From assembly GCA_016286555.1 (NCBI GenBank), contig JAEETA010000004.1:57011-121010 (forward strand): a DNA stretch of 64,000 nt, read 5' to 3'. Made by a program: the position numbers and the translations under genes. Origin of the DNA: Lachnospiraceae bacterium. GTDB taxonomy: Bacteria; Bacillota; Clostridia; Lachnospirales; Lachnospiraceae. Every line of letters starts with the position of its first letter. The first letter of the stretch is position 1. Below the pieces are notes generated by a model that was given only the letters and a program-made list of their open reading frames with translations, made no database searches and was not told where the DNA came from. Shown in pieces: positions 8,530-18,256 of the stretch.

Positions 8530-9975
8530 CTAATACAGGCTGTTGCGGACCTCGTCCTCCGTAAAATAATCACAGCTGAAGTATTTGAGGTACAGCGGCC
8601 GTCCCTCTCCCCGGGTAAAGAACAGCACCCAATACTCCGAGGTCAGAGGCGCTCCTGCAGGCAGGGAATCCGCCTCCGCGGCCGTAAAAAGATCGAAGCT
8701 GTAACGGTACAGGACGGCGGCATTTTCACCCACCGTAAAGGCATCCACCTTCTCCGCCAGGGTGTGATTGTCCACCCAGTGGTAATCTGTCAGAACCCCA
8801 TCCGTAAAGGTTTCCCGCTGCCCGTAGCAGGGATCGATGCAGACTCCGGAACCGCCCAGGCAGTTCCATCCATCCGGCGTTCCGCTTCCGCAGTCGAGAG
8901 GGGTAAAGCTTTCCGAAGTAATCCGATATCCGCCGAAATTGAAGAGGAAATCATCCGTGTAATTGCCGTAGACAATGGTGCCCGTACTCTCATTTTCCGG
9001 CATCGTCGCCCAGTCGGGCAGGAGCTGTACACCGGCCGGCACGCTGAAGGTGATCTCCCCGTTTCGGATGATGAGGCGTCCCATCAAGTGCAGGGAATCC
9101 TCGTATTCCGGCATGGCCATTCCGGTCCACAGGCTGCCGCCGACAGCATCGAAATACCATACGCCGTCACTGTAACTGATGCGGAAGATATCACCGAAAT
9201 ACAGCCCGGAGCAGGTTTCTTCTGCCATGTAACCGGGCAGTTCCAGGGTTCCCACATCGGATATGCTGTCACCGGTCTCCAGCCGGTAATCCAGGGTATT
9301 CTTTTCCTCATTCACTTCCGTTTTGACACAGTCAAAGAGGCTCCCGTCCCCATAGACCACATCATCCACGCCAAAGGTGACCACCGGTTCCTGCGCATTC
9401 GGATCGATGAGCACCAGGGCCTCCACATAGAATCCGGTTCCTCTGCCATTGCAGACGGAAAATCCGTATTCCGGCTCGCCGTCCCGGTCAAAATCCCCGG
9501 ATACCAGGTAATTCGGTTCGTTGTTATCCACAAACACGGGAATCTCGATCAGCCGTTCCCCGATGCGGGCGACGTACCACTCATAATCGGTCCTGCCGAA
9601 AAGCTCTCCATCTGACCCCTCGAAGGTTCCGACATAGAAATAGTCCCCTTCAGTCTTTCCGTTGTAGAGATCCGTGTAGGTGTATTTTTCGGCTGCGTCC
9701 AGCTCCTCCATGGTGACAGACAGCTGCGACCCGCTCTGCTCCGGCGACGCTTCTTCCGCAGCCCCTTCGGGAGAAACCGGCTCCGCAGCATCCGCCATGC
9801 CATCTTCCGGCCCGGCAGTCACAGAGGCAGCATCCTCCCGCGCCGCTTCCGAACCTGCCGAAGCACTCGCGTTCTCCGCAGGCCTGCTGCCTGCATCTGC
9901 CGCCTCCTGCTCCGCCTTGCCGCAGGCAGCCAGGAGCAGACAGGGTAAAATGCACATCAACACCCTTTTTTTCAT
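8530..9975 (-). CDS. Secreted lipoprotein of unknown function
   Basis: 481 residues from ATG 9975, which has a GGGAGAG ribosome site; a longer frame to 10011 adds an unlikely charged lead. MKKRVLMCILPCLLLAAC is a type II signal peptide with a lipobox cysteine. A low-complexity Ala/Glu/Pro linker to about residue 100 would tether the folded domain away from the membrane. The core contains an FG-GAP-like, calcium-loop type segment (GDFDRDGEPEYGF) but no catalytic motif that I recognise. It may be a surface binding protein. It is separate from addA by about 95 bp and faces thiT across a shared terminator. Confidence 0.8.
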   Translation of the reverse strand: MKKRVLMCILPCLLLAACGKAEQEAADAGSRPAENASASAGSEAAREDAASVTAGPEDGMADAAEPVSPEGAAEEASPEQSGSQLSVTMEELDAAEKYTYTDLYNGKTEGDYFYVGTFEGSDGELFGRTDYEWYVARIGERLIEIPVFVDNNEPNYLVSGDFDRDGEPEYGFSVCNGRGTGFYVEALVLIDPNAQEPVVTFGVDDVVYGDGSLFDCVKTEVNEEKNTLDYRLETGDSISDVGTLELPGYMAEETCSGLYFGDIFRISYSDGVWYFDAVGGSLWTGMAMPEYEDSLHLMGRLIIRNGEITFSVPAGVQLLPDWATMPENESTGTIVYGNYTDDFLFNFGGYRITSESFTPLDCGSGTPDGWNCLGGSGVCIDPCYGQRETFTDGVLTDYHWVDNHTLAEKVDAFTVGENAAVLYRYSFDLFTAAEADSLPAGAPLTSEYWVLFFTRGEGRPLYLKYFSCDYFTEDEVRNSLY

Positions 9976-10069
9976 GTCAGTTCTCTCCCTGATTTCCATC
10001 TTTTCATCCATCTATCCGCAGGTCCTCATCTGTCGTGGCGGGATGAACCCGTCTGCGCCGGACGTGCTG

Positions 10070-13000
10070 TCAGTTTTGGCGCACGCTGTCTGCGGTTTCG
10101 TCCGCTCCGGCGCATCCCAGCCGGAAGGAGTACAGATACCGCTCCGCAACGGGGAGTCCCGTAAGGCCGCTTAAGGCCTCCGCGTAATAGTCCATCTGGG
10201 TGCGGTAGCGGTCCCAGAGTTCCTTCATCTGCTCCACCGCGTCGGTCTTATAATCTGCCAGGATCACCTTCCCGTCCTCGATGAAGTACACGTCAATGAT
10301 ACCCTGGATCAGCAATGTCTCGCCGGTAGCCTTTCCTTCCAGTCTGTCGGCGGGAATGCCGTAGACGAAGGGCTGCTCCTTTTTGAGCGCACCTGCGCGC
10401 TGCGCACGCCACATCCGGTAGCTCAGCTCGCTCCCTAGGAAGGTCAGGATCCGATCCTTTCGTACCGCATCCAGGTACTGTTGCGACAGTCTGCCGCTCT
10501 CCCTTTCTTCCGCAAGGAAGGTTTCCAGAGGGCTCTTTATGACAGCACTGTCAGAAAACGCATCACGAAATGCAGCGTAATCCTCCGGCAACTTCCCGAG
10601 GACAGCCCCCAGCACTCTGTCAAAGTCCATGAGCTGCATGACTCTGTGGTAGGCATTACCGCGGACCGTGCCGGAGATCTCCTCCGCGGGCGCACGGAAG
10701 GCAGGGACGCGGCTCTTTCGCTCTCTGGTCTCGAAGAGTACCTTCACGCCCTCTTCTTCCTCCTCCCGCTCCAGCGCCGCCATCTTCAGCTCGGAGACAG
10801 AGGTCTTCGTATAGAGGTCTTCCAGATTCCCGTAAGGGTACTGCAGTTCGAAGCGCTCTTCCAGCGCTTTCAGATCCGCAGGCTCTGCGTAGCGTTCGCT
10901 GTGCTCCAGCTTCTCCCGGAGGTCTCCGAATCCTCTTTCTCTGTCTGCCACGGATCCCGCCACATCCTCCAGCCGGTAGGGGCGCAGCTCCAGGGGCAGA
11001 TTTTTGCAAATGGGTCTGAGAAAATCATAATAACAGGATGCCGCCAAAAAGCGGGAAAAGGGAAGACTGTCTACCCTTTCCAGCTCCATGGTTATCGGTT
11101 CATTCTCCACATCCCCAACAGCTGCGGACAGGATCAGTTTTTCCTCTGCTCTGGTCATGGCCACGTAAAGTACCCGCAGCTCCTCCGCCAGAAGGCTGTG
11201 CTTTTTCGTCAGGGCCAGAACGGATTTGGCGAAGGGCTTTGCGGAAAGGAAGCGCTTCCTGTCCCGGAAGGTGCAGCCGATCCCCAGATCACCGTCCCAG
11301 AGGATTGCGTTATTAATGTCCTTCTCATTGAACTGGCGCGACAGACCGGCCACGATCACCACGGGGAACTCCAGTCCTTTACTCTGATGGATGCTCATCA
11401 TGCGCACCACATTGGCGCCATCGTCGGACACATCCGCCTGCCCCATATCCTGGTTGTATTTCTGCATCCGGTCCATGTAGCGGATGAAATGATTCAGGCC
11501 GTAGTAGGAGGTCTGCTCAAAGGCGGATGCTCTGGTAAGAAACAGTTCCGCGTTGGCCTTTCTGCGGGCACCGCAGGGCAGCGCTGCCAGATACTCCGGA
11601 TAATCATAATCGTCATAGATCCGCTGCAGCAGATCCCGCACGCCGGTATAAAGCGCCATCTTACGGTAGCCATCCAGGCGATCCGTAAACTCTCTGATAT
11701 GCGCCTGCAGGGAAACGGGAATCTTCTCGTCCTCCGCTGCCTTCGCAAGTGCATCCGCCAGGCTCTCTCCCGGCACCACGGCGCGGATCCTTGCCACATC
11801 CTCCTCCGAGAACCCGCCAAAGACCGAGATCATGGCGCCGTACAGAGAGATATCTCTGTGGGGATTGTTCAGGGTACGTAGGAACTGCAGCAGCTCGCAT
11901 ACCTCCTTGGACGCAAAATAGCCTGTCTTTGCCGGGGCCTCAAACGGAATGCCCAGAGACTCAAAGACTCTGCTGAAGGAGGTGATAACGCTGCCGGGAC
12001 TGCGATGAAGGATCACGATATCCCCAAACCGCAGGGGCGCAATCTCACGGTCACCGGAGGTTTTGTGAGTGATCTGTCCGTCCCGCACCAGCTCCAGGAT
12101 CCGGGTAGCGATCACCAGCGCCTCAACGGATTCCTTGTCCCATTCCCTGCCCAAGGCTCCTATCTCCTGCGGGGAAAAGAGCATCAGTTCTCCTTCCATC
12201 CCGGGGAGATCCGGGAACTTCCCCGCACAGTGCAGGGCAGCGTTGTCGTCATAGGCGATATCACAGGACGTTCGGTTCATGAGCCGTGAGAACACTGCAT
12301 TGGTAAGATCCAAAACCTGACTGCGGCTTCTGTAATTCTCCTTCAGGTCGATCCTGCAATGGTCTCCTTCCGGGACATATCTGTCATATTTTTCCATGAA
12401 GATATCGGGGCAGGCCTGTCGGAAGCTGTAGATGCTCTGCTTCACATCTCCCACCATAAAGCGGTTAAAGTGCCCGATCTCCTCCCCGGAAATAGCGGAG
12501 AGAATGGTTTCCTGCACCCGGTTGGAATCCTGATACTCATCGATGAGGATCTCTGCAAATAAGCTTCTGTACTCCTCAGCCACGGCAGTGGGGACAGGGT
12601 CTCCCACAATGCGGGGCTCCACCAGGATCTGCAGGGCAAAATGCTCCTGATCCGAAAAATCGATGATGTGCTTTTCCCGTTTTTTCTCTGCAAAAGCTTT
12701 CGAAAAATCACGGGTAAGATTGATCAGGCCTTCCACCGCAGGACGCTGATACCGGATCATCTCCACCTGCTCCTCGTAGGAATAGACAAAGAAATCCTTC
12801 CAAAGAGTCTCCAGAGACTTCCGCGCTCTGTCATGCCCTGCTTTCACCTGTTCCTTCAGTTCCTCATCCAGTTCGGGAGTCTTTTTCTGGCTGGGCATGC
12901 GCTCCTTGAAAATGTCCAGAAGCAGGCACATTTCCTTTCTCAGGTTCTCTGCACTCAGTTCCTGCGTAAAGCGCTCCATCGCTTCCAGTTCCTGCTCCAT

Positions 13001-13750
13001 GCGATCTGTGTATGCCTGGGGGCCGTCTTTCCTGTAGCAGAAGTCCACCAGCGGATGATATTCCTTTGCCAGGCTGTCGACGAGACCGTCCAGATACCAG
13101 AGCAGCTCATCCATCATGGGGCTGCCTTGCAGTTCCGGAACCGTCTCAATCTCGTAGTAATCCAGGCACTCCTCCAGAAAGCGGTCCGGCCAGGGAAAGC
13201 TTTCGGAATACTCGAAGAGCCTGAGAACAGTCTCCTGTAACGGGGCATCTCCCTGGGCGTTTCCGAACTGCTCCACCGCCCTCAAAAAAGCCGGATCCTT
13301 CCGTGCGTAGGCTCGCTCCATCACTTCCTGCAGCACATCCTCCTTCAGGAGCTTTCCCTCCGCATCATCGCAGATACGGAAGCCCGGATCAATACCGATC
13401 TCCTGAAAATGATTCTGCAAAACACTGAGGCAAAAAGAGTCGATGGTGGTGATCTGAGCGCGGTGCACCAGGGAGTACTGCCGCCGGATATGAGCATTTT
13501 CCGGATGTTCCGTCAGAAGCTCCCGGATCCTTTTGCTGACCCGTTCCCGCATCTGTGCCGCAGCGGCTCTGGTAAAGGTCACCACCAGAAGACGGTCGAT
13601 GTCCACAGGCTCCGGATCCAGACAGCAGAGTTTTACAATCCGCTCCACCAGCACTGCGGTCTTGCCACTGCCCGCCGCAGCAGATACCAGAATATTGCTG
13701 TTTCTGAGGTCTATGGCTTTTTTCTGATCGTTGGTAAACTCAACAGGCAT
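10070..13750 (-). CDS. addA: Helicase-nuclease AddAB, subunit AddA
   Basis: A 1226-residue SF1A helicase plus RecB-family nuclease. The N-terminal Q-motif (FTNDQKKAI) and Walker A SAAAGSGKTAVL occur at residues 5-35. Motif II is DEYQDSN, motif III is VGDVKQSIYSFRQA, and a later motif VYVAMTRAEEKL closes the helicase part. The C-terminal nuclease has GIIDVYFIEDGKVILADYKTD, with the catalytic Asp-Lys pair. With AddB it resects double-strand breaks and loads RecA at Chi-like sites. Its ATG overlaps the addB stop by one base (TAATG), so the two are translationally coupled. The length is normal for the family. Confidence 0.97.
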   Translation of the reverse strand: MPVEFTNDQKKAIDLRNSNILVSAAAGSGKTAVLVERIVKLCCLDPEPVDIDRLLVVTFTRAAAAQMRERVSKRIRELLTEHPENAHIRRQYSLVHRAQITTIDSFCLSVLQNHFQEIGIDPGFRICDDAEGKLLKEDVLQEVMERAYARKDPAFLRAVEQFGNAQGDAPLQETVLRLFEYSESFPWPDRFLEECLDYYEIETVPELQGSPMMDELLWYLDGLVDSLAKEYHPLVDFCYRKDGPQAYTDRMEQELEAMERFTQELSAENLRKEMCLLLDIFKERMPSQKKTPELDEELKEQVKAGHDRARKSLETLWKDFFVYSYEEQVEMIRYQRPAVEGLINLTRDFSKAFAEKKREKHIIDFSDQEHFALQILVEPRIVGDPVPTAVAEEYRSLFAEILIDEYQDSNRVQETILSAISGEEIGHFNRFMVGDVKQSIYSFRQACPDIFMEKYDRYVPEGDHCRIDLKENYRSRSQVLDLTNAVFSRLMNRTSCDIAYDDNAALHCAGKFPDLPGMEGELMLFSPQEIGALGREWDKESVEALVIATRILELVRDGQITHKTSGDREIAPLRFGDIVILHRSPGSVITSFSRVFESLGIPFEAPAKTGYFASKEVCELLQFLRTLNNPHRDISLYGAMISVFGGFSEEDVARIRAVVPGESLADALAKAAEDEKIPVSLQAHIREFTDRLDGYRKMALYTGVRDLLQRIYDDYDYPEYLAALPCGARRKANAELFLTRASAFEQTSYYGLNHFIRYMDRMQKYNQDMGQADVSDDGANVVRMMSIHQSKGLEFPVVIVAGLSRQFNEKDINNAILWDGDLGIGCTFRDRKRFLSAKPFAKSVLALTKKHSLLAEELRVLYVAMTRAEEKLILSAAVGDVENEPITMELERVDSLPFSRFLAASCYYDFLRPICKNLPLELRPYRLEDVAGSVADRERGFGDLREKLEHSERYAEPADLKALEERFELQYPYGNLEDLYTKTSVSELKMAALEREEEEEGVKVLFETRERKSRVPAFRAPAEEISGTVRGNAYHRVMQLMDFDRVLGAVLGKLPEDYAAFRDAFSDSAVIKSPLETFLAEERESGRLSQQYLDAVRKDRILTFLGSELSYRMWRAQRAGALKKEQPFVYGIPADRLEGKATGETLLIQGIIDVYFIEDGKVILADYKTDAVEQMKELWDRYRTQMDYYAEALSGLTGLPVAERYLYSFRLGCAGADETADSVRQN

Positions 13751-16700
13751 TAGGATTCCTCACAATAGTTCTTCATCTGTTCCAGGATCTGATCGTCCTC
13801 TTCCTTTTTCTGCAGACGAATCCGGAATCCGGGAATGTTCCGGTCGAAGGGACAGGACTCCCGGTAATCGCAATAATCGCAGGTCGTTCGCATCGTATCG
13901 TCGGTGGGACGGATTTCGATATCTCCCTTCAGGATCCGCTCCGCCATATCCATGCTCAGCTTCTGCGCATAGCGGATCACCAGGTCCATGGTTTCCTCCG
14001 GGAAGACATCGCAGCCCTTTCCGAAGGAACCGTCCTTGTTCAGCTTGATCTTGGCCACATCGGAGGCATAAAAAGGCGCCACCTCCCGATCGATGAGGAT
14101 ACAATTCCCCGTGGTATCCAGGATCATGCCTTTGGGACGCATCTCACTTCTGACATCCCGGATACGCTCAGGTTCTGTCAGGACAGCACCCTCCTCTTTG
14201 ACCACAGGCTCCGTCACCCGATAATACAGCATAGCGCCGGGCTTCACCGTTTTTCCGGGATGTTCCCCGGATAACCGCTCCAGCTCCTGTCCCATGTAAA
14301 GAGGGAGCTGTAACTGCTCTCCGGAATATATCTTTCCCAGATTCACATCCTTATCACCGGTTTTGTAATCCAGGATCTTCACATAGAGATTCTCCCCGTC
14401 TTCGGCGAGATCCATCCGGTCCACCCGGCCCTGCATGCGCACCTTGGCCGCTCCGCCCAGCGCGGATTCTTCCCGTTCAAAGGGCAGTTCGTACGCGGAA
14501 GGAACATATCCGCCCTTCTGCACCTGGTACTGCAAAAACAGAAGATTGTTCCGAAGGATGCTCTCCAGGAGTGCCAATTGCCCGGCGTTGCGCTCATTGT
14601 CAAAATACAGCGCCCCATTGTAGCCTGCTGCCACATCGTGCAGGAGTCCCGGCAGCACTTCATCCAGATACTCTTCCGTAAAGGTGGTCCAGTCCAGACC
14701 GTGTTCCTTCAGCCCCCTGCCGAACAGATCCAGCACATCGTGGGCCACATTGCCCCGATCCAGGGCAGTCACCTCGAAATCCCCGTCCTCCTTCAGCTTC
14801 AGGCCATACGTCAGGAAAAAGCGGTAAGCACATCCTGCGAAGCTCTCAAGACGACTCACGGAAATGGCCAACTCTCTGCCGTAGAGTTTCTGCACGATCT
14901 CCGGGTTCAGAGGGATGGGATCATAGCGTAAAAATGCGGCGTCAAAAAGCTTCTGCCCTTTTTCCGGGGCATGCTTTCTGTAGGCTTCATAGAGGGTGTA
15001 GAGTTCCTTCTGCTCCTGCTTTTCGCCTTCCGCTTTGGATTCCCCTGCCGCGGCATTCTCTCCGCTGCCACTTCTGGCCACAGCTTCTCTGAGACCATCC
15101 GCAAGATACCGAAGGCCTTCCTCCGGGGTCACCACCTGTTCAAGCATGGGACGTCTGTGCGGATGTCCTGTCTGCAATGCCGGGAAGAGATCCCGCAAGA
15201 CTTCCGTCAGGTAAGAAGGGCGCAGTTCCTTCCCATCCACTCCCAGGGAAGCATAGGACAGATACAACTTTTCTGACGGCTTTGTCAGATTTAAGTACAG
15301 GTAAAGGCGCTGGGTGTACATCTCCTCCTTGGGGGTAGGCGCCAGCTCCATTCCCATCTCCTGAAGGAACTCCCTATCCAGATCCGAAAGGATCCCGCCG
15401 CCGTTTGCGATCCTGGGGATATTGCCGTCGTTGACCCCCATGAAAAAGAGAACCTTCACACCGTTCAAACGGGTCCGTTCCATGTCGCCCACGGCCACGC
15501 GGTCGATGCTCTGGGGGATGGTGCCCACGCGGATCTCACCGAATCCCGCATTCAGGATTTCCGAGAAATCACGAAGGGAAAGCTTCTCCTCCCCGATGAG
15601 GGCATGAATCTGATCCAGGAGTTCCAGCACCAGACCGTAGATGGTCCCATATTCCTTCTCCCGCTCGGGATCCTTGCTCTCATGGAAAGCATCTTCCATG
15701 GCAAAAAGCTGCTCTTCCACTTTCAGTCCCAGGAGAAAATCATAGAGGGCACTTACCAGTTCCGCCGCCGTTTTGCCCGCATTTTCCAAAGGCTCCATCA
15801 GTGCAAGGAACCGTTCTCTCAAGGCGTTCAGGGCAAAGTAGGCTTCCTCGGATTTCTCATCCTGCTTTTTTGTGGCCTTCGCGTCTAAGGGCCGGAAAGT
15901 GCGCTCCCAGCGCTTTCTGCTGCGGATGCCGGCACTGCGGATGTAATTCTCCAGACGGTCCGCCTCATCAGAGGTAAAGCCGGAAAGGCCGCTGCGCAGG
16001 AACCTGCAAACAGCCGGGATGCTGTAATGATCCAGAAGCACTTCAAGTGCGCTGCTGATGAGCTCCGGCAGAGGGTTCTTGGACGCACCGGTGGTGCGGT
16101 CCAGATAGGCAGGGATCCCCAGACGGTTAAACTCCCGCTCCAGATAGGGCGCATAGGTGCTCTGATCGCCGCTGACAACGGCGATCTCACGGTAGGCATA
16201 TCCACCGGTACGGGTGAGGCGGAAGATCTCCAGAGCCACCTGATGGGCTTCCTCGGCGATGTCCGTCATTTCGTTCAGATACAGGCCTTCCGGCTGCCCT
16301 TGAAAATGTTCCGTGGGGAACCGAAAAATACTGCGCTCCAGATGCTGCATCCAGGGCTGCTGCGCGGGATGATCCGTATAGAGGTCCTCTCCCCGCTCCG
16401 CTCCCGCATCCTCTGCCAGCTTCAGGAGGGAAGCAGCAGTGCGATGGGTCAGGGCAAAGAGGGCTTCCGGCTCACAGGGCGCAAAAGGATCCACCCCGGC
16501 TCCCAACGCCAAAGTAACGATCAACTCTCCGGACAAGGCCAGCAGGTCACCGATGACCGCCCGCTGGTTGGGAGTAAAACCGGTAAAGCCGTCAAATACC
16601 AGAACGCTGTCGGGGATCAGCTGCGACTGGGGCAAAGCACGGCGCAACAGATCCAGCTTCCCCTCTCTGGTGATAAAGCGTCCCTCCAGATACTCGTTAA

Positions 16701-17199
16701 AGGCGCGGTAAATGGTCTGCAGATCCGTGAGTTTCGCCTTCAGGGAGCCTCTCCCGCCACTGCAGGCAAGGAGCGTATCCACATCGTCGGGACCGATGCC
16801 GTAAGTCATGAACTCGGAGATGGCACTCTTCACCTGGTGGACATAGCCCTGCATATGCATGCGTCTGCCCAGGGTCGGGAGCTGCTCCTCCATGGCGGAG
16901 CCCACCTTTTGCAGCACCAGGCTCTTTCCCGTATCGTCCAGAACGGGCAGGCTCTCCATGCCCACTTCCTCCAGGATGCGATGGGTCAGGCGCCCAAAGG
17001 AAAGAACATCCACGTTCAAAATGCCGCCGGTGGGACTCATCTGCACCAGCGTCTTCTGAGTCTGCATGGTGAACTGATCCGGAACGATGACCAGGAAGTT
17101 ACGCGCAGGCTCACGTGCCGCCCGCTCCAGGATCTCCCGATAGATGGTTGTGCTCTTGCCGGACCCCGAAGGGCCGAATACAAATCGAAGTTTTGACAT
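13750..17199 (-). CDS. addB: Helicase-nuclease AddAB, subunit AddB
   Basis: 1149 residues. The N terminus reads LRFVFGPSGSGKST, a Walker A motif, followed by inactivated helicase-like domains. The C-terminal nuclease carries VDRMDL...VKILDYKTG. The four cysteines of its 4Fe-4S staple are visible: one in SFAGCAYRFF and three in CDYCDYRESC. The start at 17199 has AAAAGGA 7 bases upstream. AddB recognises Chi and degrades the 5' strand together with AddA. addB is the first gene of the addBA operon. Exonuclease III lies 71 bp upstream in the same direction, making a small DNA-repair block. Confidence 0.97.
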   Translation of the reverse strand: MSKLRFVFGPSGSGKSTTIYREILERAAREPARNFLVIVPDQFTMQTQKTLVQMSPTGGILNVDVLSFGRLTHRILEEVGMESLPVLDDTGKSLVLQKVGSAMEEQLPTLGRRMHMQGYVHQVKSAISEFMTYGIGPDDVDTLLACSGGRGSLKAKLTDLQTIYRAFNEYLEGRFITREGKLDLLRRALPQSQLIPDSVLVFDGFTGFTPNQRAVIGDLLALSGELIVTLALGAGVDPFAPCEPEALFALTHRTAASLLKLAEDAGAERGEDLYTDHPAQQPWMQHLERSIFRFPTEHFQGQPEGLYLNEMTDIAEEAHQVALEIFRLTRTGGYAYREIAVVSGDQSTYAPYLEREFNRLGIPAYLDRTTGASKNPLPELISSALEVLLDHYSIPAVCRFLRSGLSGFTSDEADRLENYIRSAGIRSRKRWERTFRPLDAKATKKQDEKSEEAYFALNALRERFLALMEPLENAGKTAAELVSALYDFLLGLKVEEQLFAMEDAFHESKDPEREKEYGTIYGLVLELLDQIHALIGEEKLSLRDFSEILNAGFGEIRVGTIPQSIDRVAVGDMERTRLNGVKVLFFMGVNDGNIPRIANGGGILSDLDREFLQEMGMELAPTPKEEMYTQRLYLYLNLTKPSEKLYLSYASLGVDGKELRPSYLTEVLRDLFPALQTGHPHRRPMLEQVVTPEEGLRYLADGLREAVARSGSGENAAAGESKAEGEKQEQKELYTLYEAYRKHAPEKGQKLFDAAFLRYDPIPLNPEIVQKLYGRELAISVSRLESFAGCAYRFFLTYGLKLKEDGDFEVTALDRGNVAHDVLDLFGRGLKEHGLDWTTFTEEYLDEVLPGLLHDVAAGYNGALYFDNERNAGQLALLESILRNNLLFLQYQVQKGGYVPSAYELPFEREESALGGAAKVRMQGRVDRMDLAEDGENLYVKILDYKTGDKDVNLGKIYSGEQLQLPLYMGQELERLSGEHPGKTVKPGAMLYYRVTEPVVKEEGAVLTEPERIRDVRSEMRPKGMILDTTGNCILIDREVAPFYASDVAKIKLNKDGSFGKGCDVFPEETMDLVIRYAQKLSMDMAERILKGDIEIRPTDDTMRTTCDYCDYRESCPFDRNIPGFRIRLQKKEEDDQILEQMKNYCEES

Positions 17200-17270
17200 G
17201 TGCGATTCCTTTTGTTACAGATTTCCGTGCCATTGGGATGCGTCACCTGGGCACCCGGGGACGCAGCTCT

Positions 17271-18023
17271 CTACTCGATATCCAGCTCCACTGGACAGTG
17301 ATCGGAGCCCATGATGTCGGCATGGATCTTCGCATCCTTCAGACGGTCCTTCAAGCTCTCGGAGACAACGAAGTAGTCGATGCGCCATCCCGCATTTTTC
17401 TCCCGGGCGTGGAACATGTAGGACCACCAGGAGTAAGCCCCCTCCAGGTCGGGATAGAAGTACCGGAAGGTGTCGATGTGTCCTGCCTCCAGCACCCGTC
17501 CGAAGGCCTCTCTTTCCTCATCGGTGAAGCCCGCATTTCCGCGGTTGCTCTTGGCATTTTTCAGGTCGATCTCCCGATGTGCCACATTCAGATCGCCGCA
17601 GTAGATCACGGGCTTTTTCTCCTCCAGGGACTGAATGTATTTCAGAAAATCCGCCTCCCATTCCATGCGATATGACAGGCGCGTCAGTTCCCGCTGGGCA
17701 TTGGGGACATAGACCGTCACCAGATAGTAGTCCGGATACTCCGCGGTAATGACCCGGCCCTCGTGATCATGCTGCTCTACGCCGATGCCATAGGTGACCT
17801 TCAGGGGCTCCTCTTTCGTAAAAATCGCCGTCCCGGAGTATCCCTTCTTCTCCGCGTAGTTCCAGTACTGATGATAGCCCGGCAGATCCATCTCGATCTG
17901 CCCCTCCTGGAGTTTCGTCTCCTGCAGGCAAAATACATCCGCATCCAGTGCGTTAAAGGACTCCATGAATCCCTTCCCCATCACTGCGCGCAATCCGTTC
18001 ACATTCCATGAGATCAGTTTCAT
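17271..18023 (-). CDS. xth: Exodeoxyribonuclease III / AP endonuclease
   Basis: A 250-residue member of the exonuclease-endonuclease-phosphatase family. I chose ATG 18023, preceded by GGAGGAAAT, rather than a frame beginning seven codons upstream. Catalytic motifs are all present: [13 protein letters not shown] (Asn), LQETKLQ (metal-binding Glu), [14 protein letters not shown] (Asp/Asn), WWSYMF, and the final GSDHCPV (Asp-His). It cleaves DNA 5' to abasic sites and removes 3' blocks in base-excision repair. The length matches the ExoA type of Firmicutes. Confidence 0.95.
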   Translation of the reverse strand: MKLISWNVNGLRAVMGKGFMESFNALDADVFCLQETKLQEGQIEMDLPGYHQYWNYAEKKGYSGTAIFTKEEPLKVTYGIGVEQHDHEGRVITAEYPDYYLVTVYVPNAQRELTRLSYRMEWEADFLKYIQSLEEKKPVIYCGDLNVAHREIDLKNAKSNRGNAGFTDEEREAFGRVLEAGHIDTFRYFYPDLEGAYSWWSYMFHAREKNAGWRIDYFVVSESLKDRLKDAKIHADIMGSDHCPVELDIE

Positions 18024-18256
18024 ATTTCCTCCGTTCCGGGCCATACGCCCACTCCATTAGTTTACCACTTCCGGCCCGGAGTCTCCAACCGTAAGAATGG
18101 GGGATATTTTCATTTTAGTCCTGGCAGCGGAAAATAATCGGACGCAAAAATCGGGCAATATCTGCCTGCTTTTTTCTATCTTTTTTCCAACCGTTACAGT
18201 ATTCTGTTATCAGATGAAAACGTACGGCCAAAGCGGCCGATGTGGGGAGATCTGAC